From: Demetria terragena DSM 11295 | Lineage (GTDB): Bacteria; Actinomycetota; Actinomycetes; Actinomycetales; Dermatophilaceae | Assembly (NCBI RefSeq): GCF_000376825.1 | Contig: NZ_AQXW01000004.1 | Span: 744,001 to 808,000, forward strand | Reading direction: 5' to 3' | DNA length: 64,000 bases | Shown: positions 18,123-26,737 of the stretch, piece after piece | How the letters are laid out: each line of letters starts with the position of its first letter | Position numbering within the stretch: the first letter of the stretch is position 1 | Notes under the pieces: model-generated | Databases searched by the model: none | What the model saw: only the letters and a program-made list of their open reading frames with translations | Told to the model about the DNA's origin: nothing | Position numbers and translations under genes: made by a program

Positions 18123-18485
18123 GTGTTCCCCTGCCAATCTCCCCCGGGCTATGTGCCAGCCCAACTCTGGGCCGGTGCAGATAAGGTACCCGCCCGTAGC
18201 CGCTGTCCAGCCAGAACGGAGCAGGTTAATCACGGCCCCGCGGCGTCTCCCAGTACGCCGCGTTGGACGGCGCCTGATGACGACTGTGATGCCAATTGGT
18301 GTCACCTGGTGACATCAACGGGCACCGCTGTCGGCCCGGTACTCCGATTACACGTCCGGAACTCGTTCGGCGCCACCTGAAGTTGGCTTCGAACGACTGG
18401 CGCAATGTCTCGGCTGGCCCACGCTCTCATCGCGTCTGGCGGCGGCTGTACTGGCACTACCTGGAGAGGTCTGGCTACCGCGGTC
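18123..18485. other. Intergenic stretch without a gene
   Basis: This 363-bp gap lies between the lipoprotein start and the end of the channel gene, both on the minus strand. Frames crossing it show no recognisable protein. The only structure I see is a pair of small palindromes at 18292-18299 (CCAATTGG) and 18300-18314. Confidence 0.6.
18300..18314. promoter_or_regulatory. Perfect 15-bp palindrome, operator-like
   Basis: TGTCACC-T-GGTGACA has 7-bp arms around one base and directly follows the CCAATTGG palindrome. It is about 180 bp upstream of the lipoprotein start. It may be a repressor site, but no regulator gene is adjacent. Confidence 0.35.
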
Positions 18486-19205
18486 CTACTCCGCTGCGGC
18501 TTCCTTGTCAGAGTCGCGGCTTTGAAACTTCACCAAGGTGAGCGAGAGCATCCGTGCCACGACCAGACCGATGTAGAACATGCCCGCCATCTGCTCGAGC
18601 ATGACCACCGATCGCGCGTGCGCACCCACCGGCGAGATGTCAGAGAGGCCAGTTCCCGTCATCGTCGTGAAAGACAGGAAGAGCATCTCCATCCACTCCA
18701 GATCGCCCTCCCCGGTCGCGGCGAACTGGTCTGCACCCCAGATCCCTTGGACGACGCCATACAGGTGAGCGAACGCCCACGCCAACACGGTGAACGTCGA
18801 TGCGGTCGCATACATCTCGTCGGCCGTGACGTTCCGGTCGGCGAACATGTACCGAATCAGGGCGTACCCGAGATAGAGGAAGAAGACCGCATGGGTGAGG
18901 TCTGACGCCAAGAGCAACCCGTGGCTGTCTGGAAAGATCAGCGTCAGCACGGTCAGCACGGCTGCCGGCGCACCGCACGCCATCGATATCCATGACAGCG
19001 CAGGCGTCGGGCGTACCGCTGCCACCGCCAGGAACAGCACGACCAGTTGCACCAGGGAGAACGCCATTCGCCCGACGCCAGAATCGGTGAATGGGTAGAT
19101 CAGGATCCCGAAAATCTGCGCACTCAACAGCAGCAGATTGGGATAGACCCCAAATGGATACCAGACCCGCTGCCGCACCGACTCCGACACAGACTCGGTG
19201 GTCAT
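18486..19205 (-). CDS. Ion-channel-like membrane protein with an atypical selectivity filter
   Basis: The 239-residue protein has about five N-terminal transmembrane helices, a pore-loop-like segment (WMEMLFLSFTTMTGTGLSD, residues 171-189) and a final helix with MAGMFYIGLVVARML. This resembles the two-helix pore of K+ channels (Ion_trans_2), with Phe-Thr-Thr before the filter and an Asp after it. The filter itself reads TGTGLSD (183-189) where K+ channels have TVGYGD. Function is therefore uncertain: a divergent channel or a non-conducting sensor. The ATG at 19205 overlaps the ftsK stop (ATGA), indicating coupling to ftsK; an upstream start at 19229 is also open. Confidence 0.7.
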   Translation of the reverse strand: MTTESVSESVRQRVWYPFGVYPNLLLLSAQIFGILIYPFTDSGVGRMAFSLVQLVVLFLAVAAVRPTPALSWISMACGAPAAVLTVLTLIFPDSHGLLLASDLTHAVFFLYLGYALIRYMFADRNVTADEMYATASTFTVLAWAFAHLYGVVQGIWGADQFAATGEGDLEWMEMLFLSFTTMTGTGLSDISPVGAHARSVVMLEQMAGMFYIGLVVARMLSLTLVKFQSRDSDKEAAAE

Positions 19206-21952
19206 CGGCCGTTCTCGGTCAAGCTCCAAGCATCTTCGTCGGATCCTTCGGCAGTGTCGTGACCATCGTGGTAGTCGACCGGGGACGGCTCTGGCTCCGA
19301 CGGCACGTCCTCACCGCGCAGCAGCGCCAGCGTGGCCGGCAGGTCATCCGGCTTAACCAGCACGTCGCGGGCCTTCGAGCCCTCCGACGGGCCGACGACT
19401 CCACGCGACTCCAACAGATCCATCAGGCGCCCGGCCTTGGCGAAGCCGACGCGCAACTTGCGTTGCAACATCGACGTCGACCCAAACTGCGTGGTGACGA
19501 TCAACTCGGTGGCCTGCAGCAGTACGTCGAGGTCATCGCCGATGTCTTCGTCAATCTCCTTCTTCGGCGCCGCCACCGCGACGTCCTCCCGATATGAAGG
19601 CTTGAGCTGGCCGCGTACGTGCGCCACGACCTGCTCGATTTCAGACTCAGTGACCCAGGCACCCTGCACCCGCATGGTCTTGGAGGCGCCCATCGGCAAG
19701 AAGAGCGCGTCACCCTGACCGATCAACTTCTCGGCACCCGGCTGGTCGAGCACCACCCGGCTATCGGCTAGCGAAGACGTGGCGAACGCCATCCGGCTGG
19801 GCACATTGGCCTTGATCAGACCAGTGACGACATCGACCGACGGCCGCTGGGTGGCCAGCACGAGGTGGATACCCGCGGCGCGAGCCAACTGCGTGATGCG
19901 GACGATGGATTCCTCGACATCGCGCGGAGCAACCATCATCAGGTCAGCGAGCTCGTCGACGATGACCAGCAGGTACGGGTACGGCTCCATGACCCGCTCT
20001 GAGCCCGGCGGCGGGGTCACCTTGCCAGCGCGTACGCCCTTGTTGAACTCGTCGATGTGCTTGTAGCCGAAGGCCGCGAGGTCGTCATAGCGGGTGTCCA
20101 TCTCGCGGACGACCCACTGCAGCGCCTCAGCCGCCTTCTTGGGGCTGGTGATGATCGGGGTGATCAGGTGCGGAATGCCTTCGTAGGCCGTCAACTCGAC
20201 CCGCTTGGGGTCAACCAGCACCATGCGCACCTCATCGGGCGTGGACCGCATGAGGATCGAAGTGATCATCGAGTTGACGAAGCTGGACTTACCCGCGCCG
20301 GTCGCTCCTGCCACCAGAAGGTGCGGCATCTTGGCGAGGTTGGCGATGACATACCCGCCTTCGACGTCCTTGCCAACGCCCATCACCATCGGGTGCTGGG
20401 TGCCGCGGGCCGCCTGGCTGCGCAGCACATCGCCCAGGCTGACGTTCTCGCGGTCGCTGTTGGGAATCTCGATACCGATCGCCTTCTTGCCCGGGATGGG
20501 CGAGAGGATGCGTACGTCGGCAGAGGCCACGGCATAGGCGATGTTCTTGGAGAGCGCGGTGACCTTCTCCACCTTGGTGCCGCCACCGAGTTCGACCTCG
20601 TAGCGCGTGACGGTCGGGCCGCGCGTGAAGCCCGTGACATGGGCGTCGACGTTGAAGGAGTCGAGGGTGTCGGTCAGCGCCTCGACCACCCGGTCGTTTG
20701 CCGTTGAGCGCGACTTGTGCGGCGTCCCGGGCTCAAGGACCGAGTTGTCCGGGAGGGTGTATGTCACGTCCCCGGCGAGCGCGAGTTGCTCCACCCGCTG
20801 CGGAAGCGGCTGGGTCGGTGGTGCTTCTGGCGCAGTCGTGTCGGGCACGGGCTTGGCTGTGGGCAACTTGGCCGCGGGAGCCCGCTTGGCGCGCTCCAGA
20901 GCCTCAGCCGCGGCGGCGCCGTCGGTGATCGCACCGTGGTCAGCACTCGGTTCAGCGGCCTCCGGCCCTTGCTCCGGCGCCTTCTCCCCCGGACGCAACA
21001 CCCTTCCACCCTTGGTGCGGCGCGGCGCGACGATCGCGGCCTGCTCGAACGGCTCGTCGCCGACCCGGCCCTCGGTCTCGTCGTCGGCCTTTGCCTTGGC
21101 CCGCGAGCCGCGGCGCTTCTTCTTGCCGTCGATGTCGGTGCCGTGTCGATCTGCGGCGACGGCGTCCTGGTCTTCTTCGTCGTCTTCCACCTCCGCGGTA
21201 CCGCCGTAAAAGATGCGGTCACTCAGGTCGCGCAGCCGCTCGCCAATGAGGTGGACAGGAGTCGCCGTCACGACCAACAGTCCGAAGAATCCGACGATCA
21301 GCAGGATGGCCACGCTTCCGATGGTGCGTACGGCTGCCTCCAGCGGACTGGATGCCAAGAACCCGATGATTCCGCCCGCGGCGCGCATCGCTTCAGAGCC
21401 ATCGGTGGGAGACGGAAGGCCGTCAGAAAGGTGGGCGAGGCCCGTCGCTGACACGCCGAGCAGCGCAAGCCCGATGACGATCCGGTTGGTTGGTTGGTGG
21501 CCGCGCGGCGAGCGCAGCATGTGCACGCCGAGCAACAACAACACGAGCGGCAACACGAGCGCGACTCGGCCGAAAGTCCCTGCCGACACTGCGTGGATGA
21601 CGTCGCCGGCAAGGCCGGTCAGGCCCCACCATTCGCGCGCTGCGACGACGATCGACAACGAGACCAGAAGAAATCCGACGCCATCGCGGCGGTGTTCCGG
21701 GTCAAGGTCTCGTGCAGAGGTTCCGACTCGGCGCGCGGCTCCCCCGGCCACATGAGCCACACCCATCCAGGTACTGCGCGCGGCGCGCAACGGGAAGGGC
21801 GTACCTCCACCCGCGGCCGTGCTGCGGCCACGCGTCGATGCCGCCGCCTTCTTCTTGGCCGGCGGGCGGGACGAGGACCGCGACGAGGGTCGGCTTGATG
21901 ACCCTCGCGCAGTGGAGGCGCGCTGAGATGACGCGGACTGACGGGTTGCCAC
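19202..21952 (-). CDS. ftsK: DNA translocase FtsK/SpoIIIE
   Basis: FtsK pumps chromosome arms through the closing septum. The 916-residue protein starts at a GTG with a basic Ser/Arg/Lys-rich N-terminus, then four transmembrane helices (about 90-240), an acidic and Pro-rich linker (250-390), the alpha-beta motor domain with Walker A GATGAGKSS near residue 550 and Walker B LLVIVDELADLMM, and the C-terminal gamma winged-helix domain (STSMLQRKLRVGFAKAGRLMDLLE) that reads KOPS-like sequences. A membrane channel-like gene overlaps its end. It belongs to the dapA-rnj-ftsK block conserved in actinobacteria. Confidence 0.97.
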   Translation of the reverse strand: MATRQSASSQRASTARGSSSRPSSRSSSRPPAKKKAAASTRGRSTAAGGGTPFPLRAARSTWMGVAHVAGGAARRVGTSARDLDPEHRRDGVGFLLVSLSIVVAAREWWGLTGLAGDVIHAVSAGTFGRVALVLPLVLLLLGVHMLRSPRGHQPTNRIVIGLALLGVSATGLAHLSDGLPSPTDGSEAMRAAGGIIGFLASSPLEAAVRTIGSVAILLIVGFFGLLVVTATPVHLIGERLRDLSDRIFYGGTAEVEDDEEDQDAVAADRHGTDIDGKKKRRGSRAKAKADDETEGRVGDEPFEQAAIVAPRRTKGGRVLRPGEKAPEQGPEAAEPSADHGAITDGAAAAEALERAKRAPAAKLPTAKPVPDTTAPEAPPTQPLPQRVEQLALAGDVTYTLPDNSVLEPGTPHKSRSTANDRVVEALTDTLDSFNVDAHVTGFTRGPTVTRYEVELGGGTKVEKVTALSKNIAYAVASADVRILSPIPGKKAIGIEIPNSDRENVSLGDVLRSQAARGTQHPMVMGVGKDVEGGYVIANLAKMPHLLVAGATGAGKSSFVNSMITSILMRSTPDEVRMVLVDPKRVELTAYEGIPHLITPIITSPKKAAEALQWVVREMDTRYDDLAAFGYKHIDEFNKGVRAGKVTPPPGSERVMEPYPYLLVIVDELADLMMVAPRDVEESIVRITQLARAAGIHLVLATQRPSVDVVTGLIKANVPSRMAFATSSLADSRVVLDQPGAEKLIGQGDALFLPMGASKTMRVQGAWVTESEIEQVVAHVRGQLKPSYREDVAVAAPKKEIDEDIGDDLDVLLQATELIVTTQFGSTSMLQRKLRVGFAKAGRLMDLLESRGVVGPSEGSKARDVLVKPDDLPATLALLRGEDVPSEPEPSPVDYHDGHDTAEGSDEDAWSLTENGR

Positions 21953-22005
21953 GTCTAGCAGACTAACCGCTCGTCACACCCGCACCACGTGTCACACGCC
22001 GCAGG

Positions 22006-22968
22006 TCATCCGATCCGTATCCGAGCCCAGACGGCCGCGTGATCACTCTGGGGAACGTCAAACTGGCCAGCGTCGACGACCTGCCCGTGGCGTACGAGCA
22101 CATGGTCCAGCGCCACGAACGGCACCATGGTGTGCTCTTTGGGCCAGGTTCGGACCCACCCCTGCCCTGCGGCCCGCTGGGCGTCGGTGAAATCGCTGGT
22201 CAGACTTCGAAGGCCTGGATGAGCCTGCGAGGCGTTGAAATCCCCGGCCATCACGATCGGCTCATCCTCGGGTTGGTTCTTGGCCCAGGCCTCAAGATCG
22301 GCCAGATGCTTACGCCACGCCTGGCTCAGACCACGGCCGGGCGGATAGGTGTGGACGCCCCGCAGGAGATAACTGCCATCAGCCCGATGTACGCGGACGA
22401 CCGGCTGGTGGAAGCTCCCCCGCGCCACCCCAGACTCGACCTGGGTGAGTCGGTGCGCACTCCAGATCATCGTGCCCTCAGCGGTCTCACCCGGTGAGCC
22501 GATGCGATGAGGAAGCTCGGCATCCAGGCCCGCGGCTCGCAGACCGGCGACGGCGCGTGGCGTCACCTCGGTGAGGACCACCGTGGTGGCGCCGAGCCTG
22601 CGCACCTGCTCGATCACGGCACGCGGATCACCCTCGCCAAACTCCAGATTCGACGCGAGGACGACCTCGTCTCCCTGCCGTGCCGCAACGGTGTCGGAAC
22701 CAAGGGCGGCGACCGTCGTACCCATGGGCATCAGGACGATGAGCACCGCGATCCCCGCGATTCGCCACTGGCGCGTGAGGAGCATGATCAGCAACCAGAG
22801 GAGCGCGGCGGTTCCCAAGATCGGAAACGCCGCCTGGACCACCGGCACCGGCCAGCGTGGAAGGTCCCACCACCGCATGGACAGCAGAACGCCCAGCGCC
22901 AGCGTGAGCAGGCCGAGCCCGATCTCCACCGGCGCACGTGCCCGCCGAAGCTCATCTTTCTCGTCCAT
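22006..22968 (-). CDS. Membrane-anchored endonuclease/exonuclease/phosphatase-fold protein
   Basis: In this 320-residue protein, three N-terminal transmembrane helices (about 14-90) are followed by an EEP domain. Catalytic residues visible are Asn in LASNLEFGE, Glu in LTEVTP, the GDFNAS motif, LDHVLV and the terminal SDHAAV Asp-His pair. Substrate could be a phosphoester outside the membrane; similar actinobacterial proteins are uncharacterised. It lies between rnj and ftsK on the same strand, 53 bp from ftsK. The topology, if the helices are real, places the catalytic domain extracellularly after three crossings. Confidence 0.87.
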   Translation of the reverse strand: MDEKDELRRARAPVEIGLGLLTLALGVLLSMRWWDLPRWPVPVVQAAFPILGTAALLWLLIMLLTRQWRIAGIAVLIVLMPMGTTVAALGSDTVAARQGDEVVLASNLEFGEGDPRAVIEQVRRLGATTVVLTEVTPRAVAGLRAAGLDAELPHRIGSPGETAEGTMIWSAHRLTQVESGVARGSFHQPVVRVHRADGSYLLRGVHTYPPGRGLSQAWRKHLADLEAWAKNQPEDEPIVMAGDFNASQAHPGLRSLTSDFTDAQRAAGQGWVRTWPKEHTMVPFVALDHVLVRHGQVVDAGQFDVPQSDHAAVWARIRIG

Positions 22969-23050
22969 GATCGGACCCTAAGTCGAACCGCGCCAGATTC
23001 CCGAAGCTGTATGCGACCGGCGTCGGCTCCCCATTTCGCGCCAGCTCCCG

Positions 23051-23100
23051 GTTCGGTCAGACCATCCGTGAGGTTGAGCGCACGGATGGTCTGACCGAAC
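23051..23100 (-). repeat. 50-bp dispersed palindromic element, copy A
   Basis: Two perfect 20-bp inverted arms (23051-23070 and 23081-23100) surround a 10-nt loop. Read on the minus strand it matches the element at 40136-40185 at 45 of 50 positions. It begins 25 nt after the rnj stop. A T6 run lies before, not after, the hairpin on the rnj strand, so it is not a textbook intrinsic terminator. Confidence 0.85.
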
Positions 23101-23125
23101 TCCAAAAAACGGTGGGGCGACAACC

Positions 23126-24808
23126 TCAGGCGTCAATGACGATCGGGATGATCATCGGCCGACGACGCAACTTGCCGCCAACAAAGCCACCCACGGTGCG
23201 ACGCACGATCTGCTGCAACTGGTGAGCATCGGTGCCGCCCTTGCGGCTGGCTTCATCGAGCGCTTCCTCCAGTTTGGGCAGCACCCGCTCGAACACCTGC
23301 TCGTCCTCCGCGAAGCCGCGGGTACGGATGTCGGGCTTTGCCGTGACTTTCCCCGTGGCTGCATCGCGTACGACGATGATGGTGACGAAACCCTCGTCGC
23401 GCAGGATGCGCCGGTCCTTCAGCAGGGTCTCATCGGTGGCGCCGACCAGCGAACCGTCAACGTAGACGTAGCCACAGGGCACCGCACCCACGATCGAGGC
23501 CTTGCCGTCGACCAAATCGACGACCACTCCGTCTTCGGCAATCACGACATTGTCGGCAGGTACGCCGGTCTTGATCGCCAGGTCGGCATTCGCCTTCATG
23601 TGCCGCCACTCGCCGTGGATCGGCATGACGTTGCGCGGCCGAACAACGTTGTAGCAGTAGAGCAATTCACCCGCGCTGGCGTGACCAGAGACGTGAACCA
23701 AGGCATTGCCCTTGTGTACGACGTCGGCACCCAAGCGCATCAACCCGTTGATCACGCGATAGACCGCGTTCTCATTTCCAGGAATGAGCGAACTCGCCAT
23801 GAGCACCGTATCGCCGGCGCCTACGTCGATCTTGTGGTCACGGTTCGCCATCCGGGACAGTGCCGCCATCGGCTCGCCCTGCGAACCGGTACAAATCAGC
23901 ACGACCTGATCGTCGGGGAAGTTGTCGAGCTTCTTGGCGTCGACCAGCACCCCATCCGGGATCTTCAAGTAGCCCAGGTCCTGCGCGATCGTCATGTTGC
24001 GGACCATTGAGCGCCCGACCATCGCGACCTTGCGGTCGAACTCCCATGCCGTGTCCAGCACCTGCTGCACCCGGTGGATGTGGGAGGAGAAGCACGCAAC
24101 GATGATCCGACGCCGCGCCTTTTCGAAGACTTGCTCGATCGAGGGCAGGATGTCCCGCTCAGGCGTGGTGAAGCCTGGCACCTCAGCGTTGGTGGAGTCG
24201 GTGAGGAACAGGTCGACGCCTTCCTCACCCACTCGAGCGAACGCGCGCAGGTCGGTGATGCGGCCGTCCAGCGGCAACTGATCCATCTTGAAGTCGCCGG
24301 TGCACAGCAGGGTGCCGCCGGGCGTCCGGATGAAGACTGCGAGCGCGTCCGGGATGGAGTGGTTGACCGCAATGAACTCGCAGTCGAACGGTCCCAGTGC
24401 CTCGCGGGAACCCTCGGCCACGTTCATCGTGAGCGGCTTGATCCGGTGCTCTTTGAGCTTGGCCTCGATGAGGGCGAGCGTGAGCGTGGAGCCGATCAGC
24501 GGGATATCGGGCTTGCGGCGCAACAGATAGGGAACCGCGCCGATGTGGTCCTCGTGGCCGTGCGTCAACACGATGGCGTCGATGTCATCCAGGCGGTCTT
24601 CGATGTACTCAAAGTCCGGGAGGATCAGGTCCACGCCGGGGTGATCGTCGGGAAAGAGCACACCACAGTCGACAATGAGCAGCCGACCTTCGTGCTCGAT
24701 CACGGTCATATTGCGTCCGACCTCGCCGAGCCCACCGAGGGCGACGATGCGGACACCGCCCTTGGCCAGGGCGGGCGGGTCGCTCAACTCGGGGTGCGGA
24801 TGACTCAT
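23126..24808 (-). CDS. rnj: Ribonuclease J
   Basis: RNase J is a metallo-beta-lactamase-fold exo- and endoribonuclease in rRNA maturation and mRNA decay. The 560-residue product has the metal-binding HGHEDH at residues 83-88, the beta-CASP motifs LICTGSQGEP and VSGHASAGELL, and MPIHGEWRHMKAN. The C-terminal domain is present. It overlaps the dapA stop by 4 nt (ATGA), the usual dapA-rnj pair in actinobacteria. PNPase, another decay enzyme, is encoded in this same window at 55216-57669. Confidence 0.97.
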   Translation of the reverse strand: MSHPHPELSDPPALAKGGVRIVALGGLGEVGRNMTVIEHEGRLLIVDCGVLFPDDHPGVDLILPDFEYIEDRLDDIDAIVLTHGHEDHIGAVPYLLRRKPDIPLIGSTLTLALIEAKLKEHRIKPLTMNVAEGSREALGPFDCEFIAVNHSIPDALAVFIRTPGGTLLCTGDFKMDQLPLDGRITDLRAFARVGEEGVDLFLTDSTNAEVPGFTTPERDILPSIEQVFEKARRRIIVACFSSHIHRVQQVLDTAWEFDRKVAMVGRSMVRNMTIAQDLGYLKIPDGVLVDAKKLDNFPDDQVVLICTGSQGEPMAALSRMANRDHKIDVGAGDTVLMASSLIPGNENAVYRVINGLMRLGADVVHKGNALVHVSGHASAGELLYCYNVVRPRNVMPIHGEWRHMKANADLAIKTGVPADNVVIAEDGVVVDLVDGKASIVGAVPCGYVYVDGSLVGATDETLLKDRRILRDEGFVTIIVVRDAATGKVTAKPDIRTRGFAEDEQVFERVLPKLEEALDEASRKGGTDAHQLQQIVRRTVGGFVGGKLRRRPMIIPIVIDA

Positions 24809-25692
24809 GCAATACCTGCTTTCGCCAGGGCCGTACGGACCCGGTCACGATGGTCGTCGGGTGCCGGCAGCAATGGCAGCCGGCAGAAGTCTGAATCGAT
24901 CACGCCAAGAAGCTTCATCGCAGCCTTCGCCTGGATGGCGCCCTGGCTGGTGTGCATGATCGCGTCCACGACCGGGATCAACCGGGTATGGATTTCGCGG
25001 GCTGTTGCCAAGTCACCGGCGTCGACCGCGCGGATCATCGCGGCGTACTGCTCCCCCGCGACGTGCCCCACCACAGAGACCACCCCGGCTGCCCCGAACG
25101 CAAGGTGTGCCAGGTTGACGACGTCGTCGCCAGAGAACCACAGCAGGTCGGTCTCGGCCATCAACCTACTGGCTTCGAAGAAGTCACCCTTGGCGTCCTT
25201 GACAGCCAGGATCTCTGGAATCTCCGCGAGCCGGCGAATCGTGTCGGTGGAGAGCGCCAGCCCGGTGCGTCCCGGAATGTCATAGGCCATGGCCGGTAGG
25301 CCCGTGGCCGAGGCCACCGCGCGGTAGTGCGCGACGACGCCGTCCGGCGTCGGCTTGTTGTAGTACGGAGTCACGATGAGAGCCGCGTGGGCCCCCCTCT
25401 TCGCCATCTCCTGGGCGGCCCGAACCGAGTGCGCGGTGTCATTGGTCCCGACGCCGGCGATCACGCTGACCCGATCGCCGACAGCGTCGACGACCGCTTT
25501 GACCGTGGCGTAGTTCTCTTCATCCGTCGTCGTCGCCGACTCGCCGGTGGTGCCGTTGATCACCAGGCCGTCGTGGCCGTGATCAGCAAGATGGGAGGCC
25601 AGTCGCTGGACGCCGTCGTAGTCGACTTCGCCGTCGTCGCGCATCGGCGTCACCATGGCCGTGATGACGCGGCCAAACGGGTTTGTGGTCAT
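24805..25692 (-). CDS. dapA: 4-hydroxy-tetrahydrodipicolinate synthase
   Basis: DapA condenses pyruvate with aspartate semialdehyde, the first committed step to lysine and meso-diaminopimelate. The 295-residue product (ATG at 25692) shows GTTGESATTTDEE, TPYYNKPTPDGV, catalytic Tyr137 in YDIPGRTG and the Schiff-base Lys165 in AVKDAKGD. An in-frame start at 25719 would add nine basic residues that are not family-like. The partner enzyme DapB is encoded at 42403-43149. The divergent region to thyA carries a CRP-like site 68 bp upstream. Confidence 0.96.
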   Translation of the reverse strand: MTTNPFGRVITAMVTPMRDDGEVDYDGVQRLASHLADHGHDGLVINGTTGESATTTDEENYATVKAVVDAVGDRVSVIAGVGTNDTAHSVRAAQEMAKRGAHAALIVTPYYNKPTPDGVVAHYRAVASATGLPAMAYDIPGRTGLALSTDTIRRLAEIPEILAVKDAKGDFFEASRLMAETDLLWFSGDDVVNLAHLAFGAAGVVSVVGHVAGEQYAAMIRAVDAGDLATAREIHTRLIPVVDAIMHTSQGAIQAKAAMKLLGVIDSDFCRLPLLPAPDDHRDRVRTALAKAGIA

Positions 25693-25759
25693 GGTCGCCA
25701 AGGCTAGCCTCCGCCGCACACCGCCATGTGATGGGTTCGGTCAACGCACACGGCTTAGA

Positions 25760-25775
25760 TGTGATGCAGGTCACA
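25760..25775. promoter_or_regulatory. CRP/GlxR-type operator in the dapA-thyA divergent region
   Basis: TGTGATGCAGGTCACA is an exact match to TGTGA-N6-TCACA, the recognition sequence of CRP-family regulators such as E. coli CRP and corynebacterial GlxR. It is 68 bp upstream of the dapA ATG and 150 bp upstream of thyA. Which gene it serves cannot be told from sequence. Confidence 0.5.
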
Positions 25776-25821
25776 AACAAGGGTTGTAACAAAGTTCAAC
25801 CATCCCGCGATGTCTCCAGTG

Positions 25822-25863
25822 ATCGCGGCGTCACCCGGACCCCCGAGCGGGTGACGCCGCGAT
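25822..25863 (+). terminator. Strong hairpin with T run in the thyA leader
   Basis: Perfect 16-bp arms (25822-25837 and 25848-25863) flank a 10-nt loop, and the second arm runs into TTTTCT. On the plus strand this has the form of an intrinsic terminator, but it lies 61 bp upstream of thyA with no plus-strand gene before it. It could be an attenuator of thyA or the end of a small RNA starting near 25780. Confidence 0.65.
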
Positions 25864-25924
25864 TTTCTATGTCCGCACGCGCCCAGTCGGCAGGCGTGTC
25901 AGTGCGGCCCTCTAGTCTCGTCGC

Positions 25925-26737
25925 ATGCAGCAGTACCACGACCTTCTGCGCCATGTCCTGGCCGACGGCATCCGCAAAGACGACCGCACCGGAACCGGAA
26001 CCCTGTCGGTGTTCGGTCATCAGATGCGTTTCGACCTGTCGGCAGGATTCCCCGTCATGACGACCAAAAAGTTGCACCTGCGGTCCATCTTCGGTGAACT
26101 GCTGTGGTTTCTCCGCGGCGACACCAACGTCGAGTGGTTGCACGACCGACGGATCTCCATTTGGGATGAGTGGGCCGATGAGAACGGCGACCTCGGGCCG
26201 GTTTACGGCCATCAGTGGCGATCCTGGCCCACCCCGGAGGGTGGCACTGTCGACCAGATCGCCCGACTCGTGGACGGCATCCGCGCCAATCCCGACTCAC
26301 GCCGACACATTGTCTCCGCGTGGAATGTCGCCGACGTCGACGATATGGCTTTGCCGCCCTGTCACACGATGTTTCAGTTCTACGTGAGCCCCGAAACCGA
26401 CTCCTCCCCAGCCCGGCTGTCTTGCCAGCTCTACCAGCGGTCCGCCGACATCTTTCTTGGCGTGCCGTTCAACATCGCTTCCTATGCCCTGCTCACCGCG
26501 ATGGTGGCTCAGGTGACCGATCTTGCGCCGGGAGATTTCGTTCACACCCTCGGCGATGCCCACCTCTATCTCAATCACCTCGACCAAGCCAACGAGCAAC
26601 TAACCCGGACGCCCAAGACGCTGCCGACACTGCGCCTCAACCCTGACGTCCGAGAGATCGACGCCTTCGAGTTGGAAGACATCAGCCTCGAGGGCTACGT
26701 CGCCGACCCAAGCATCAAGGCGCCGATCGCCGTATGA
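25925..26737 (+). CDS. thyA: Thymidylate synthase ThyA
   Basis: It methylates dUMP to dTMP with methylene-tetrahydrofolate, yielding dihydrofolate. The 270-residue protein is full length with the catalytic Cys146 in [12 protein letters not shown], the phosphate-binding Arg in [31 protein letters not shown], and HLYLNH near the C-terminus. The next gene starts within its last codons (26734) and encodes dihydrofolate reductase fused to a Nudix domain, which recycles the dihydrofolate product. The upstream hairpin at 25822-25863 may attenuate it. Confidence 0.98.
   Translation: MQQYHDLLRHVLADGIRKDDRTGTGTLSVFGHQMRFDLSAGFPVMTTKKLHLRSIFGELLWFLRGDTNVEWLHDRRISIWDEWADENGDLGPVYGHQWRSWPTPEGGTVDQIARLVDGIRANPDSRRHIVSAWNVADVDDMALPPCHTMFQFYVSPETDSSPARLSCQLYQRSADIFLGVPFNIASYALLTAMVAQVTDLAPGDFVHTLGDAHLYLNHLDQANEQLTRTPKTLPTLRLNPDVREIDAFELEDISLEGYVADPSIKAPIAV

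Noticed and set aside
18405-18905. 166-residue open frame on the plus strand over the channel gene
   Set aside because: Its product is His- and Arg-rich and low in conserved patterns, and the opposite strand is a convincing membrane protein.
24074-25285. 403-residue open frame on the plus strand across rnj and dapA
   Set aside because: It is antisense to two overlapping conserved genes and has no family resemblance.
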